Source of the DNA: Devosia oryzisoli
GTDB taxonomy: Bacteria; Pseudomonadota; Alphaproteobacteria; Rhizobiales; Devosiaceae
Direction of reading: 5' to 3'
Length of the DNA: 64,000 nt
NCBI RefSeq assembly: GCF_014837245.1
Contig: NZ_JACYFU010000001.1
Location: forward strand, 806,001-870,000
The position numbers were made by a program, and so were the translations under genes. A model generated the notes under the pieces. It was not told where the DNA came from. It did not search any database and worked only from the letters and a program-made list of their open reading frames with translations. Of this stretch, positions 9,634 through 21,220 are shown one piece after another. Each line of letters opens with the position of its first letter. Position 1 is the stretch's first letter.

Positions 9634-10275
9634 TTAAAGACCCAGCGTTTGTTTGACGAGCGGGGCAAGGCCCTCGCCGATTGCCCGTGTGTTGGCCGGA
9701 TCGAGATGTACGCCGTCGCGCGGATCGGCGACGGCAACGCTGGCCGCGTTGAAATAGCCGACGTCCAGTTCTCGGGCGATACGGCTGTAATAGAAGTCGA
9801 AGAGCTTCGCTTCGTCCGCCCGTGGCGCAAACATCGGGTGCAAATCCGCATGGGTGGTTTCCACCGTCAGCGGCGGCGCCACCATAATTACCTGCGGGAC
9901 GACCATGCCGGGGTCGTAAGGGTGGCTCTTGATAATCTGCACGAGGCGCTTCATCCCCATCGCGGCTCCGAAGGCGGTTCCGTTGAGATAGACCTTCAGG
10001 TCATTTGTGCCGAGCATGATGATGACGAGGTCGAGCGGCTTATGGCTATCGAGCAGTGTTGGCAGCACGCGGACGCCATTACGATCCGCTGGTGCTGAAA
10101 AGTCATCGAAGGCCGTGGTTCGGCCACCAAGGCCCTCGGCAATAACCCTGGCCTTGCCGGCCAGCGAAGTTTCGACGACCGAAGGCCATCGATCCTCATA
10201 AGCGTGGCGCGCCCCCCCCGGCTCAGGATTGGAACCAAAAGTCAGGCTATCGCCATAGGCGAGAATGGTTTTCAT
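9634..10275 (-). CDS. SGNH/GDSL hydrolase family esterase
   Basis: A 213-residue SGNH-fold hydrolase resembling arylesterases and TesA-like lipases. The block I nucleophile is Ser10 in AYGDSLTFG. Block III is MLGTNDLK with the oxyanion Asn, and block V is DGVHLDPANTR with the Asp-x-x-His pair. There is no signal peptide, so it is predicted cytosolic. It is placed between pdhC (10-base gap) and lpdA (30-base gap) on the same strand, which makes it part of the pyruvate dehydrogenase operon. Its substrate is unknown; a link to acyl-CoA or lipoyl thioester housekeeping is only a guess. Confidence 0.88.
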   Translation of the reverse strand: MKTILAYGDSLTFGSNPEPGGARHAYEDRWPSVVETSLAGKARVIAEGLGGRTTAFDDFSAPADRNGVRVLPTLLDSHKPLDLVIIMLGTNDLKVYLNGTAFGAAMGMKRLVQIIKSHPYDPGMVVPQVIMVAPPLTVETTHADLHPMFAPRADEAKLFDFYYSRIARELDVGYFNAASVAVADPRDGVHLDPANTRAIGEGLAPLVKQTLGL

Positions 10276-10285
10276 CGCCCTGCCC

Positions 10286-11701
10286 CTAAGCCAGCATCAT
10301 GATCGGGTTTTCGATCAGGTCCTTGAAGACGCCCAGGAGTTCTGCACCGAGCGCGCCATCGACGGCGCGGTGATCGCAGGAGAGGGTGACAGTCATGAAC
10401 TGGCCGATCTTGATCTGCCCGTTTTCCGGGTAGACCCGCTCTTCGCCGGCGCCGACCGCCAGGATTGTGCCGTGTGGCGGGTTGATGACGGCCGCGAAGT
10501 GCTTGATGCCGAACATGCCCAGGTTGGACACCGAGGAGGATCCACCCTGATATTCATGCGGCGCCAGCTTTTTAGACTTGGCGCGCGTGGCCAGATCCTT
10601 CACCTCTTCCGATATCTCGCGCAGGCTCTTGGTGTCGCAGCTTTTCACCACCGGCGTGAAGAGCCCGCCAGGCACCGACACGGCCACGGCAACGTCGGAG
10701 CGCTTATGGTAGAGGATGGAGTCCCCTGCCCAAGTCGCATTGGCCGCCGGCACGCGCTGCAGCGCCACCGCCCAGGCCTTCATGACGAAGTCGTTGACGG
10801 AGAGCTTGAACGCCGGCTTGCCTTCCTTGTTCTTTGGCGCTGATGCGTTGATCTGCTCGCGCGCCGCCATGAGGGCGTCGATGCGGCAGTCGAGCGTCAG
10901 GTAGAAGTGCGGAACGGTCTGCTTGCTTTCCGTCAGGCGCGCCGCCACCACCTTGCGCATACCGTCATTGGGCACGATCTCGTAGGTGCCTTCTTCGAAC
11001 TGAGCCAGAACCTGACTCTTGCTGAGGCCCGTCGGCATCGCGGCAGCCGAGGTCGGTGCTCCGGATGGTACGGACGTAGGCTTGCTGGTGCCCTTGCCCG
11101 ACTTCGCCGCTTCCACGTCCGCCTTGATCACGCGGCCCTTTGGCCCGCTGCCGGCGATGGTGCTGACGTCGAGCCCGGCATCCTTGGCGATGCGCCGGGC
11201 CAGAGGCGAGGCGAACACGCGGCCGCTTTCGGCTTTCGTTGGTGCGCTGGCGCCGGTATTGCTGTTGCCAGCAGGCTTGGGCGCCTCGGCGGTCGTTGCA
11301 TCTGCCTTTGCCGTCGGCGCCGTCTGGGTCGCGGCGTCGGCGCGCTCGATGGTTCCGGCATCCTTGCCGGCATCGTCCTTGGGCGCTTCAGGCTTGGCTT
11401 CGGCCGTGGGGGCCTCCGCAGGCTTGTCGCCGCCAGAGCTCATGGCGCTGGCGTCCTCGCCCTCCTGCAGCAGCACGGCGATGACGGCGTTCACCTTCAC
11501 ATTGTCCGTGCCCTCGGCCACGAGGATTTTGGCGATGTGACCCTCGTCCACGGCCTCCACTTCCATGGTGGCCTTGTCGGTCTCGATCTCGGCGATCACG
11601 TCACCGGAGGAAACACTGTCGCCTTCCTTGACGTGCCATTTGGCAAGCTTGCCCTCCTCCATCGTCGGGGAGAGCGCCGGCATGGTGATATCAATTGGCA
11701 T
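10286..11701 (-). CDS. pdhC: Pyruvate dehydrogenase complex E2, dihydrolipoamide acetyltransferase
   Basis: Core subunit that transfers acetyl groups from lipoamide to CoA. One lipoyl domain (1-80) carries Lys43 in ETDKATMEV. An Ala/Pro/Lys/Thr-rich mobile linker (about 85-160) follows, then the peripheral-subunit-binding domain [15 protein letters not shown] (about 162-198), a second flexible linker, and the catalytic domain with the acetyltransferase motif DHRAVDG (His444). The length of 471 is normal for a single-lipoyl E2. It is eleven bases downstream of pdhB and ten bases upstream of the SGNH hydrolase gene. Confidence 0.97.
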   Translation of the reverse strand: MPIDITMPALSPTMEEGKLAKWHVKEGDSVSSGDVIAEIETDKATMEVEAVDEGHIAKILVAEGTDNVKVNAVIAVLLQEGEDASAMSSGGDKPAEAPTAEAKPEAPKDDAGKDAGTIERADAATQTAPTAKADATTAEAPKPAGNSNTGASAPTKAESGRVFASPLARRIAKDAGLDVSTIAGSGPKGRVIKADVEAAKSGKGTSKPTSVPSGAPTSAAAMPTGLSKSQVLAQFEEGTYEIVPNDGMRKVVAARLTESKQTVPHFYLTLDCRIDALMAAREQINASAPKNKEGKPAFKLSVNDFVMKAWAVALQRVPAANATWAGDSILYHKRSDVAVAVSVPGGLFTPVVKSCDTKSLREISEEVKDLATRAKSKKLAPHEYQGGSSSVSNLGMFGIKHFAAVINPPHGTILAVGAGEERVYPENGQIKIGQFMTVTLSCDHRAVDGALGAELLGVFKDLIENPIMMLA

Positions 11702-11712
11702 CCCAGATCTCC

Positions 11713-13110
11713 TTAGGAGCGATAGGTCACGGCGTTTACCGCGGCGATGACTTCGTCCACATTCGGCAGCGCCAGCTTCTCAAGATTGGCAGCATAAGGC
11801 ATGGGGACATCCTTGCCCGTGACACGCATGACTGGTGCGTCCAGATAGTCGAACGCGCCTTCCATCACCCGCATCGCCAATTCGGCGCCGATGCCGCCCT
11901 GCGGCCAGCCTTCCTCGACAGTCACCAGGCGGCCGGTCTTCTTGACCGATTCAATGACGGTGTCGCTGTCCATCGGGCGCAGGGTCCGCAGGTCGATGAG
12001 TTCCACATCGACGCCAGCGGCGACGAGTTTCTCTGTTGCCTGCGTGGCGTAGCGCATGCCCATGGAGAAGGAGGCGATGGTCACGTCCTTGCCCTCGCGC
12101 GCGACGCGGGCCTTCCCGATGGGGAGGACGTAGTCGTCCACCTTGGGCACCAGTCCAGTCGATCCGTAAAGGATTTCGTTCTCGAGGAACACCACCGGAT
12201 TGGGCGAGCGGATCGCGGCTTTCAGCAACCCTTTGGCATCGGCGGCGCTGTATGGGGCGATAACGGTCAGGCCGGGCACGTGACTGTACCAGGCCGAGTA
12301 ATCCTGGCTGTGCTGCGCGGCCACGCGGGCTGCGGCACCGTTGGGGCCACGAAACACCATGGGCGCGGTCACCTGCCCACCGGACATGTAAAGCTGCTTG
12401 GCAGCTGAGTTGATGATCTGGTCGATCGCCTGCATGGCGAAGTTCCAGGTCATGAATTCCACGATCGGCTTTAGGCCGGCAAAGGCCGCGCCGACAGCAA
12501 GGCCCGCAAACCCGTGTTCGGTAATCGGCGTATCGACGACGCGTTCTGGGCCGAACTCCTGCAGCAGATTCTGCGTAATCTTGTAGGCGCCCTGATACTG
12601 GGCAACCTCCTCGCCGATAATGAAGACGTCCTTGTCGCGACGCATCTCTTCGGCCATCGCCTCGTTCAGCGCCTGACGCACCGTCATCTCGACCATCTCG
12701 ACGTCGGTCGGCATGTCGGGATCATTCTGCGCCACGAACTTCGGCGCTTCTGCTCCTGCGTCGCTCTTAGGTTGGACGGGAACGGCAGCGGTTTCGGGCA
12801 CGGCCGACTCACCTTCCGGATCAGACGAAGAGGCCTGCGCAGCGGGCGTGTTTCCTTCGCCCGGCTCTTCGCCTTCGCCCAGCACCATGGCGATCGGCGT
12901 GTTCACCTTCACCCCTTCGGTGCCTTCCTCGATCATGATTTCGCTGACGGTGCCTTCGTCCACCGACTCAACTTCCATCGTAGCCTTGTCGGTCTCGATT
13001 TCCGCCAGCACGTCACCGGGAGACACTTTGTCACCGACTTTCACCAGCCATTTGGCGAGCTTGCCCTCTTCCATGGTGGGAGACAGGGCGGGCATGAGAA
13101 TTTGAGGCAT
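11713..13110 (-). CDS. pdhB: Pyruvate dehydrogenase E1 component, beta subunit with N-terminal lipoyl domain
   Basis: Beta subunit of the heterotetrameric thiamine-diphosphate E1. The E1 beta body begins near residue 137 ([17 protein letters not shown]) and includes [14 protein letters not shown] and [15 protein letters not shown]. In front of it is a complete lipoyl domain (1-80) with Lys42 in [11 protein letters not shown] and an acidic Ala/Pro/Glu linker. This fusion is known from rhizobia and relatives, and means both E1 beta and E2 can be lipoylated. At 465 residues it is longer than plain E1 beta (about 330). The start lies one base past the stop of the small membrane protein gene. Confidence 0.97.
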   Translation of the reverse strand: MPQILMPALSPTMEEGKLAKWLVKVGDKVSPGDVLAEIETDKATMEVESVDEGTVSEIMIEEGTEGVKVNTPIAMVLGEGEEPGEGNTPAAQASSSDPEGESAVPETAAVPVQPKSDAGAEAPKFVAQNDPDMPTDVEMVEMTVRQALNEAMAEEMRRDKDVFIIGEEVAQYQGAYKITQNLLQEFGPERVVDTPITEHGFAGLAVGAAFAGLKPIVEFMTWNFAMQAIDQIINSAAKQLYMSGGQVTAPMVFRGPNGAAARVAAQHSQDYSAWYSHVPGLTVIAPYSAADAKGLLKAAIRSPNPVVFLENEILYGSTGLVPKVDDYVLPIGKARVAREGKDVTIASFSMGMRYATQATEKLVAAGVDVELIDLRTLRPMDSDTVIESVKKTGRLVTVEEGWPQGGIGAELAMRVMEGAFDYLDAPVMRVTGKDVPMPYAANLEKLALPNVDEVIAAVNAVTYRS

Positions 13111-13111
13111 G

Positions 13112-13516
13112 TCAGCTCTCCAGCAGGGCAGCGCCGGGCACTATAGCCTCTGGGCGCGGCGCAGAATTGTCAGTGAAATTGGCGGTGGGAATGATTTGCC
13201 ATTCGGGGATCAGTGCCGGGTCAAGTTCGGTCGTGCTCTCTGCCCGGCGCTCGTTGACGGCCCAACTGCTCAGAACAAGACCGAGAACGACAAAGGTGAC
13301 GCAAGCAATGACGGCGCGCTTGTAAACGGCAGCGGCGGTCTCTCCAGACAGACCCGCTCGTGCCGCGACGCTGTTGAAGCGCCACCATCCAAACAGCCAG
13401 CCCCGCCAGGACGGGCTGGCCGCTGGTGCCATGCGGTTGATGGCCGCGGCCTGCATCAGCGCGACGGCCGCGGAGAGCAGTGCAAAAACGACGATCACCC
13501 CGAGCAGGATGCTCAT
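13112..13516 (-). CDS. Small membrane protein of unknown function inside the pyruvate dehydrogenase operon
   Basis: I do not recognise this 134-residue protein. It has an N-terminal hydrophobic helix ([19 protein letters not shown]), a Trp-rich loop ([14 protein letters not shown]) and a second helix ([20 protein letters not shown]), then a polar Pro/Glu-rich tail. Two transmembrane helices are predicted by eye. The ATG at 13516 lies five bases after the pdhA stop, and the gene ends one base before pdhB. The longer open frame to 13825 is rejected because its upstream part reads through pdhA in another frame. Its tight placement between E1 alpha and E1 beta makes co-expression likely; a function cannot be inferred. 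Confidence 0.8.
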   Translation of the reverse strand: MSILLGVIVVFALLSAAVALMQAAAINRMAPAASPSWRGWLFGWWRFNSVAARAGLSGETAAAVYKRAVIACVTFVVLGLVLSSWAVNERRAESTTELDPALIPEWQIIPTANFTDNSAPRPEAIVPGAALLES

Positions 13517-13521
13517 TGGTG

Positions 13522-14541
13522 TCAGGCCTCGATCGTGATGTCGGTCCAGAGCTCCGAGGCGTCCGGCTCGGCATCGTTGGTGGCAAAATCGGCCGCCTCC
13601 GTCACGACGGCGCGAATGTCGGTCTCGATCTTCTTGAGGTCGTCTTCGGTTACAGACCCGCCCTCCAGCAGGCGCTTGCGGACCTGCTCGATCGGGTCCC
13701 GCTCCTGCCGGTATTTCGTCACTTCGTCCTTGGTGCGATACTTGGCCGGATCGGACATGGAGTGACCACGATAGCGGTAGGTCAGCATCTCGAGAATATA
13801 GGGCCCCTTGCCCGAACGGGCCCACTCTATGGCACGCTTGGCGGCGTCGAACACCATCCGCACATCCATGCCATCGACCTGCTCGCCCGGGATATCGAAC
13901 GAAGCACCACGCTTGGAGAAGTCCGTGGTGGCCGCGGCGCGCTCGATCGAGGTCCCCATGGCGTACTTGTTGTTTTCGATGATGTAGACGACGGGCAGGT
14001 TCCAGAGCTTGGCCATGTTGAAGCTCTCGTACACCTGGCCCTGGTTGGCCGCACCGTCACCGAAATAGGTGATGGAGACTGAATTGTCGCCCTTGTACTT
14101 GCTCGCGAAAGCCAGACCGGTGCCAAGAGAAGCCTGGGCACCGACGATGCCATTGCCGCCATAGAAGCGGTGTTCGTTCGAGAACATGTGCATCGAGCCG
14201 CCCTTGCCCTTGGACAGCCCGCCCTGGCGCCCGGTCAGTTCCGCCATCACCCCTTTCGGATCGAGGCCCATCACCAGCATGTGGCCGTGGTCGCGATACC
14301 CGGTGATCTGAGCGTCCTTGCCCTTCTCACTTGCCATCGTGATGCCCGTGACGACAGCTTCCTGCCCGATGTAAAGGTGGCAGAAGCCGCCGATCAGCCC
14401 CATGCCATACATCTGCCCGGCCTTTTCCTCGAAGCGCCGCACCAGCAGCATGTCGCGGAACGCTTCCATCTCCTGCTCTGCAGTGAACTGGGGGACATTG
14501 GGCTGTGCCGTGGCCTTAAGGGCCGTCGCCTTGCGCGCCAT
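13522..14541 (-). CDS. pdhA: Pyruvate dehydrogenase E1 component, alpha subunit
   Basis: Alpha subunit of the thiamine-diphosphate-dependent pyruvate decarboxylase step. It has 339 residues. The ThDP-Mg motif is GDGAANQGQVYESFNMA, followed by VYIIENNKYAMGT. The conserved loop YRYRGHSMSDP, which in mitochondrial enzymes is a regulatory phosphorylation site, is present. The N-terminus MARKATALKATAQPNV is an alphaproteobacterial-style short extension. It is the first gene of the operon; a candidate -10 box lies about 55 bases upstream. Confidence 0.97.
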   Translation of the reverse strand: MARKATALKATAQPNVPQFTAEQEMEAFRDMLLVRRFEEKAGQMYGMGLIGGFCHLYIGQEAVVTGITMASEKGKDAQITGYRDHGHMLVMGLDPKGVMAELTGRQGGLSKGKGGSMHMFSNEHRFYGGNGIVGAQASLGTGLAFASKYKGDNSVSITYFGDGAANQGQVYESFNMAKLWNLPVVYIIENNKYAMGTSIERAAATTDFSKRGASFDIPGEQVDGMDVRMVFDAAKRAIEWARSGKGPYILEMLTYRYRGHSMSDPAKYRTKDEVTKYRQERDPIEQVRKRLLEGGSVTEDDLKKIETDIRAVVTEAADFATNDAEPDASELWTDITIEA

Positions 14542-14594
14542 GCTTCGCTCCGTAAGGGTGAGGAAATCGATGGCCGGATCAGGCCACGATGATA

Positions 14595-14623
14595 ACTATA
14601 GCGCAAGCGTCGCTGCAGGAAAA
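14595..14623 (-). promoter_or_regulatory. Candidate sigma-70-type promoter for pdhA
   Basis: On the minus strand a TATAGT -10 box (14600-14595) is preceded after 17 bases by TTTTCC (14623-14618), which is a poor match to the alphaproteobacterial -35 TTGACG. It is in the 109-base gap between the FtsB-like gene and pdhA, with a predicted transcript start about 45 bases before the pdhA ATG. Called by eye only. Confidence 0.35.
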
Positions 14624-14650
14624 TGCTGGCGCGGGGACGCCAAAAAGCGT

Positions 14651-15049
14651 CTAGAGCGTTGAATCCTGGATGATAATCGACCTTAACTCATCATCGATTA
14701 ATTCTCGAAATTTACCAGAAATCGGTTCACCAGAAGCAGGGTCGACCATGATGAGGATGTCGTCGGCGTTCGCAACGTTGAGCATCGCACGCGCCCGCTC
14801 GGTTACAAGGTCAGGGTCGAGGTGCTTTGGGTTCATCAGGGATGACCGGTGTCGGTACGCATCGATCTCTGCCTGCAACGCAGCGGACTTGTCCTTCAGT
14901 ACCTGGATATCGGCAACGATGTCCTTGCGGTTGTCGATGCCGAACTGACCGGAGATGGCGGAGTAGCCCAGGTACCCCTGGAACGCGAGGAGGCACGCCG
15001 TGAGAGCCAGTGGACGCCAGAAGGGTGGCCGTTTGAGGCGAGTGGGCAT
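14651..15049 (-). CDS. FtsB/DivIC-like septum formation initiator
   Basis: A 132-residue bitopic protein of the FtsB/DivIC family, which links early and late division proteins at the septum. A short basic cytoplasmic tail (TRLKRPPFWRP) precedes one transmembrane helix (about 12-32), followed by a heptad-like coiled coil (about 41-67, LKDKSAALQAEIDAYR) and a C-terminal region rich in acidic residues. Family identity rests on layout and weak similarity rather than a sharp motif. In alphaproteobacteria this gene is often found directly upstream of pdhA, as here. Confidence 0.85.
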   Translation of the reverse strand: MPTRLKRPPFWRPLALTACLLAFQGYLGYSAISGQFGIDNRKDIVADIQVLKDKSAALQAEIDAYRHRSSLMNPKHLDPDLVTERARAMLNVANADDILIMVDPASGEPISGKFRELIDDELRSIIIQDSTL

Positions 15050-15107
15050 GAGCTAACCGTGTGTAGACACTCGCTTATGCCTGACAAGCTCTTAATGGGG
15101 AGTTGAA

Positions 15108-15134
15108 GGGGCGATGCCGTGTCGACATCGCCCC
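15108..15134 (-). terminator. Hairpin downstream of the malic enzyme gene
   Basis: A nine-base-pair perfect stem GGGGCGATG / CATCGCCCC with a nine-base loop, just after the malic enzyme stop at 15141. On the minus strand it is followed by TTCAACTCC rather than a clean T-run, so it is a weak or Rho-assisted terminator at best. Confidence 0.45.
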
Positions 15135-15140
15135 CTCGCT

Positions 15141-17426
<2,286 letters not shown>

Positions 17427-17516
17427 GCTCCCGGCAGCAAACTTGGTCGCGTTGGTGCCATCAATCGCACCGCTTGAAAAGGGGCGACGCCTTCAGGAGG
17501 AGGCCGAGTTGAGCGT

Positions 17517-19160
17517 TCAGGCTGCGGAAGCAAGCCTCTCGCCTCTCGGCGCCGGACCCGACGCTGCCAGACGCAGGGCGTGCGCGAGATCCTTGAAGGC
17601 AGCGGCACGAAGCGCCGGGGCAAAGATATAACCCTGTGCCTGCACGACCCCGCGCGACCGCAGGTAGATTGCCTGGTCCTCGGTTTCGACGCCTTCTGCC
17701 ACGATTTCACAATCCAGGTCTTTCGCCATTGCGATCAACCCATCCAGCACCGGCACCTGCGTTACGCCGGGTTTGATCATGTCCACGAAGATACGGTCGA
17801 TCTTGATAATATCGACGCCAAGGGTGGCAATGTAGGCCAGGTTGCTGTGGCCCGTGCCGGCGTCGTCCATCGCCAATTTTGCACCCAGCGCATGGAGGCC
17901 CGCAATAACACCGGTGGTCGCCATGGCGTTGAGCGGGCGCCGCTCGGTGATCTCGAACACAAGTTGCCGATAGGCAACCGGTCCGTTACCGAATATGGCC
18001 TGTACGTCCTCAACGATACCACCGTCCCTGAAGTGGCCCTCGAAGAGGTTGATCGACACCTTCAACGCCGGCATCAATTGACAGAGCTCGCCCAAATCGT
18101 TGCGAACCTGCTGCATTAGCGAGAGGGTCATCGGAATGGCTAGGCCAGTGGCTTCCGCGTAATCGATGAATGCCCCAGGTGGAACAACGGTGCCATTGCG
18201 CTTTTCCCAGCGGCAGAGCACCTCGCACCCCATGAGTTCGCCGGTCCGCAGATTGATCACTGGCTGATAATACGGCTTTATCTCGTTGCGCCCGATCGCC
18301 CTCTCGAGGTCAAACGCAGGCACCCTCGAGCGTCGCACGTAACTCAAGCTGAACAGCAAAAATGAAGCGCTGGCAACGCAAGCAATGACCGTAAATACCG
18401 CGTCGAGATCGGCATAGCCGGCCCTGGTCACGGCGAAGGGGATTGCGTACTCCACCTTGATCGGGAATTGCCCCGCGAAGCCTTGCGCGCTGATCAAATC
18501 TTCCCCGTGCGGGCGAATTTCCAAAGCGTCGACATCCCCTGCGGCGAGAATGGATAACCCGTTGGTCAGTGCGACCTTGAGGGCTGCTCCGTCCGGCAGG
18601 GTTTTTGCGATAGCAGTTCGGCTCTGCTGCAAGACAGGCAGGATCACGGAAAGGCGCCGCGACTCGCTGAACTTCTGGGTGATCTTGAGAGCAGGCATCG
18701 CCATGTCAGAAAACTTGGCGAGTGTGATCGTTTCGGTCAGCCCCGGAACCGGCAGTTCGGCCGCCAGCGGAGAGAGCGCGACCGTCCGCCCATAGGCATC
18801 GCAGTATTGAACGCCCTCGCTGTTCTCAACCAGGAATTGCTTGAGGCTGAGGCTTGATTCAATGGCCGCTTGCGCATTTGTGACAAAGGTGGGTGTGCAG
18901 AGCGATGGGCTGGCTTCGATCACTTTCCGAAGGGCCGCAACGCCACCCGTCGCGCCAACATCGATCGTCGAGGCAATGGCGTCCACATACTCCTGCGCCG
19001 TCGCCTTTTCGCGGTAGCGCACATAGGCGTCAAGCGCGTAGTCCACGGCCACGATCGGAGCGAACGCCAGAATGGCGCCGATCAGCATGAGGACATGGGA
19101 AAAGCTGGACTTCACGCCGGGAGACTCGCCTGCGGTCTGGATAGACCACTTGGATACCAA
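17517..19160 (-). CDS. Membrane EAL-domain c-di-GMP phosphodiesterase with periplasmic sensor domain
   Basis: Predicted to hydrolyse cyclic di-GMP in response to a periplasmic signal. The first transmembrane helix (VLMLIGAILAFAPIVAVDYAL) is followed by about 190 periplasmic residues with two cysteines (SLCTPTF, GVQYCDAYG), resembling the CSS-motif sensor domain seen in E. coli Pde proteins. The second helix is FTVIACVASASFLLFSL. The EAL domain begins PYYQPVINLRTGELMGCEVLCRW, where EAL is replaced by EVL. It keeps DDAGTGHSNL, IKIDRIFVD and AEGVETEDQA, so catalysis is plausible. I chose a TTG start at 19160, preceded by AAAGG at good spacing; the ATG at 19088 would trim 24 residues. Confidence 0.86.
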   Translation of the reverse strand: MVSKWSIQTAGESPGVKSSFSHVLMLIGAILAFAPIVAVDYALDAYVRYREKATAQEYVDAIASTIDVGATGGVAALRKVIEASPSLCTPTFVTNAQAAIESSLSLKQFLVENSEGVQYCDAYGRTVALSPLAAELPVPGLTETITLAKFSDMAMPALKITQKFSESRRLSVILPVLQQSRTAIAKTLPDGAALKVALTNGLSILAAGDVDALEIRPHGEDLISAQGFAGQFPIKVEYAIPFAVTRAGYADLDAVFTVIACVASASFLLFSLSYVRRSRVPAFDLERAIGRNEIKPYYQPVINLRTGELMGCEVLCRWEKRNGTVVPPGAFIDYAEATGLAIPMTLSLMQQVRNDLGELCQLMPALKVSINLFEGHFRDGGIVEDVQAIFGNGPVAYRQLVFEITERRPLNAMATTGVIAGLHALGAKLAMDDAGTGHSNLAYIATLGVDIIKIDRIFVDMIKPGVTQVPVLDGLIAMAKDLDCEIVAEGVETEDQAIYLRSRGVVQAQGYIFAPALRAAAFKDLAHALRLAASGPAPRGERLASAA

Positions 19161-19201
19161 GCCAGCCTTTAAAGCGGCATTAACCGACTTTCCGGTCCAA
19201 C

Positions 19202-19229
19202 GAAAAGGCGGCCTCCGGAGAGGCCGCCT
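19202..19229 (-). terminator. Intrinsic terminator of aspS
   Basis: Perfect nine-base-pair stem AGGCGGCCT / AGGCCGCCT with a six-base loop, followed on the minus strand by TTTTCG. It starts 28 bases after the aspS stop codon (19258) and precedes the EAL gene, so it should separate the two transcripts. Confidence 0.8.
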
Positions 19230-19257
19230 CAGAAATCTGGAAGCGTGTTGAAAAGAG

Positions 19258-21048
19258 TCAGGTCTGCGGGTTGAGACGGATGCTGAGTTCGCGCAACTGC
19301 TTGGGCGAGGCCGCACTAGGGGCACCCATCAGAAGATCTTCCGCCTGCTGATTCATCGGGAAGGCTGTGATCTCGCGCAGGTTCTGCACGCCGCACAGCA
19401 GCATCACTATACGGTCTATCCCGAAGGCGGCGCCGCCATGCGGAGGCGCGCCATACTGGAACGCCCGATAGAGGCCGCCGAACTGCTCTTCGACTTCCGC
19501 ACGCGATTTCCCGGTCAGTTCGAACGCTTTGACCATCGTCTCCGGTTCCTGGTTACGGATCGAACCAGAAGCGATCTCGAAGCCATTGCACACCGCGTCG
19601 TACTGGTAGGCCTTAAGTGACAGCGGATCGTCCGAGTTGAGCGCTTCAAGCCCGCCCTGCGGCATCGAGAAGGGATTGTGGGCAAAATCGATGCGCTTCT
19701 CTTCCTCGCTCCACTCATAGAAGGGAAAATCGACGATCCAGCATAGGGCGAACTGCTCGGTATCGACCACGCCCAGGTCAGTGCCAACCTTGGTCCGCGC
19801 CTCGCCTGCAAACTTGTAAAACTTCTCCGGCCGACCAGCGACGAAGAAGACCGCATCGCCATCGTCCAGCCCGAGCTGGGAGCGAATAGCGGCGGTGCGC
19901 TCTTCGCCTATGTTCTTGGCAATGGGACCCGAGCCCTGCCCTTCCTTGAAGAAGATGTAGCCGAGGCCGGGCTGCCCTTCGCCTTGGGCCCAAGCGTTCA
20001 TGCGATCGCAGAACGCTCGACCGATCGGTTCAGCACCAGCCTTGTTCTTGGCTGGAATGGCCCAGACTTCGACCTTGGGGTCGGTTTCGATCTGGTTCGC
20101 AAAGACCTTGAACCCGGAACCACGGAAATGATCCGTCACGCCCTCGATCTCGATCGGGTTGCGCAGGTCCGGCTTGTCGGAGCCGTACTTGCGGATCGCC
20201 GTGTCGTAGGGGATACGCGGCCAGCCTTTGGTAACGCGCTTGTTGCCGGCGAACTTCTCAAAGACGCCCGTGATCACTGGCTCCACCGTGTTCCAGACGT
20301 CTTCTTGCGTTACGAAGCTCATCTCGAGATCGAGCTGGTAGAACTCGCCCGGAAGCCGGTCGGCACGGGGGTCCTCGTCGCGGAAGCAGGGGGCGACCTG
20401 GAAGTAGCGATCGAAACCGGCCACCATCAGGAGTTGCTTGTACTGTTGCGGCGCCTGCGGCAGGGCGAAAAACTTGCCTGGGTGGATGCGGCTGGGCACG
20501 AGGAAGTCCCGCGCGCCTTCCGGCGACGACGCCGTCAGGATCGGTGTCGAGAATTCTGTAAATCCAGCTTCGGTCATGCCGGCGCGCATCGAGGCTATGA
20601 TTTGTGTCCGCTTCACGATGTTGGCGTGCAATTTCTCGCGGCGCAGGTCGAGGAAGCGGTAACGCAGGCGGACATCTTCCGGATATTCCTGATCACCAAA
20701 TACCGGCATTGGTAGTTCGCGCGCGGCAGACAGAACCTCGATGTCGCGAATGAACACCTCGATCTCGCCAGTTGCGATGTTCGGGTTCACTGCTGCCGGA
20801 TCGCGACGCTTGACTTCGCCATCGATCCGCACGACCCATTCCGCGCGCACCTTCTCTACGGCAGCAAAGGCCGCAGAGTCGGGGTCCACGACGCACTGGG
20901 TCATGCCATAGTGGTCGCGCAGATCGATGAAGAGCAGCCCGCCGTGATCGCGGACACGGTGCACCCAACCGCTCAGGCGTACGGTATTCCCAGCATCGGC
21001 CGCCGTCAGGGCGCCACAGGTGTGGGTGCGGTAGCGATGTGTGGTCAT
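19258..21048 (-). CDS. aspS: Aspartyl-tRNA synthetase
   Basis: Class II aminoacyl-tRNA synthetase of the bacterial type, 596 residues. The N-terminal OB-fold anticodon domain begins with the conserved [14 protein letters not shown] and [19 protein letters not shown]. Motif 2 is [19 protein letters not shown], and the C-terminal motif 3 is [14 protein letters not shown]. The bacterial GAD insertion lies between. The ATG at 21048 gives the family's usual N-terminus; the longer frame to 21102 is not needed. Whether it also charges tRNA-Asn, working with the GatCAB encoded at 31.6-38.3 kb, cannot be told from the sequence. Confidence 0.96.
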   Translation of the reverse strand: MTTHRYRTHTCGALTAADAGNTVRLSGWVHRVRDHGGLLFIDLRDHYGMTQCVVDPDSAAFAAVEKVRAEWVVRIDGEVKRRDPAAVNPNIATGEIEVFIRDIEVLSAARELPMPVFGDQEYPEDVRLRYRFLDLRREKLHANIVKRTQIIASMRAGMTEAGFTEFSTPILTASSPEGARDFLVPSRIHPGKFFALPQAPQQYKQLLMVAGFDRYFQVAPCFRDEDPRADRLPGEFYQLDLEMSFVTQEDVWNTVEPVITGVFEKFAGNKRVTKGWPRIPYDTAIRKYGSDKPDLRNPIEIEGVTDHFRGSGFKVFANQIETDPKVEVWAIPAKNKAGAEPIGRAFCDRMNAWAQGEGQPGLGYIFFKEGQGSGPIAKNIGEERTAAIRSQLGLDDGDAVFFVAGRPEKFYKFAGEARTKVGTDLGVVDTEQFALCWIVDFPFYEWSEEEKRIDFAHNPFSMPQGGLEALNSDDPLSLKAYQYDAVCNGFEIASGSIRNQEPETMVKAFELTGKSRAEVEEQFGGLYRAFQYGAPPHGGAAFGIDRIVMLLCGVQNLREITAFPMNQQAEDLLMGAPSAASPKQLRELSIRLNPQT

Positions 21049-21191
21049 GTCGATACTCGAAATGCTATGAAAAGGCCGGATTCTCGGGCGGGAAAAGCGC
21101 ATGGCGTTCCGCTGTTGTCAAGCGTCGGCCAAGCCCGCCCCGGGTACTGGCAAATCGACGGTGGAGCACGGCGACGTCTCCTGCTAGGAAG

Positions 21192-21206
21192 AATATCGAC
21201 GATATT
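21192..21206. repeat. Fifteen-base palindrome upstream of rnd
   Basis: Two seven-base arms (AATATCG / CGATATT) around a single A, ending 14 bases before the rnd start codon. The position overlaps where a ribosome-binding site or promoter -10 region would sit, so an operator is possible. There is no matching motif that I could name, and short AT-rich palindromes can occur by chance. Confidence 0.35.
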
Positions 21207-21220
21207 GAGACGGTAGACGG

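Noticed and set aside
13112..13825. A 237-codon open frame on the minus strand.
   Set aside because: Its first 103 codons run inside pdhA in another frame and have arginine- and glycine-rich non-protein-like sequence. Only the part from the ATG at 13516 looks like a real gene.
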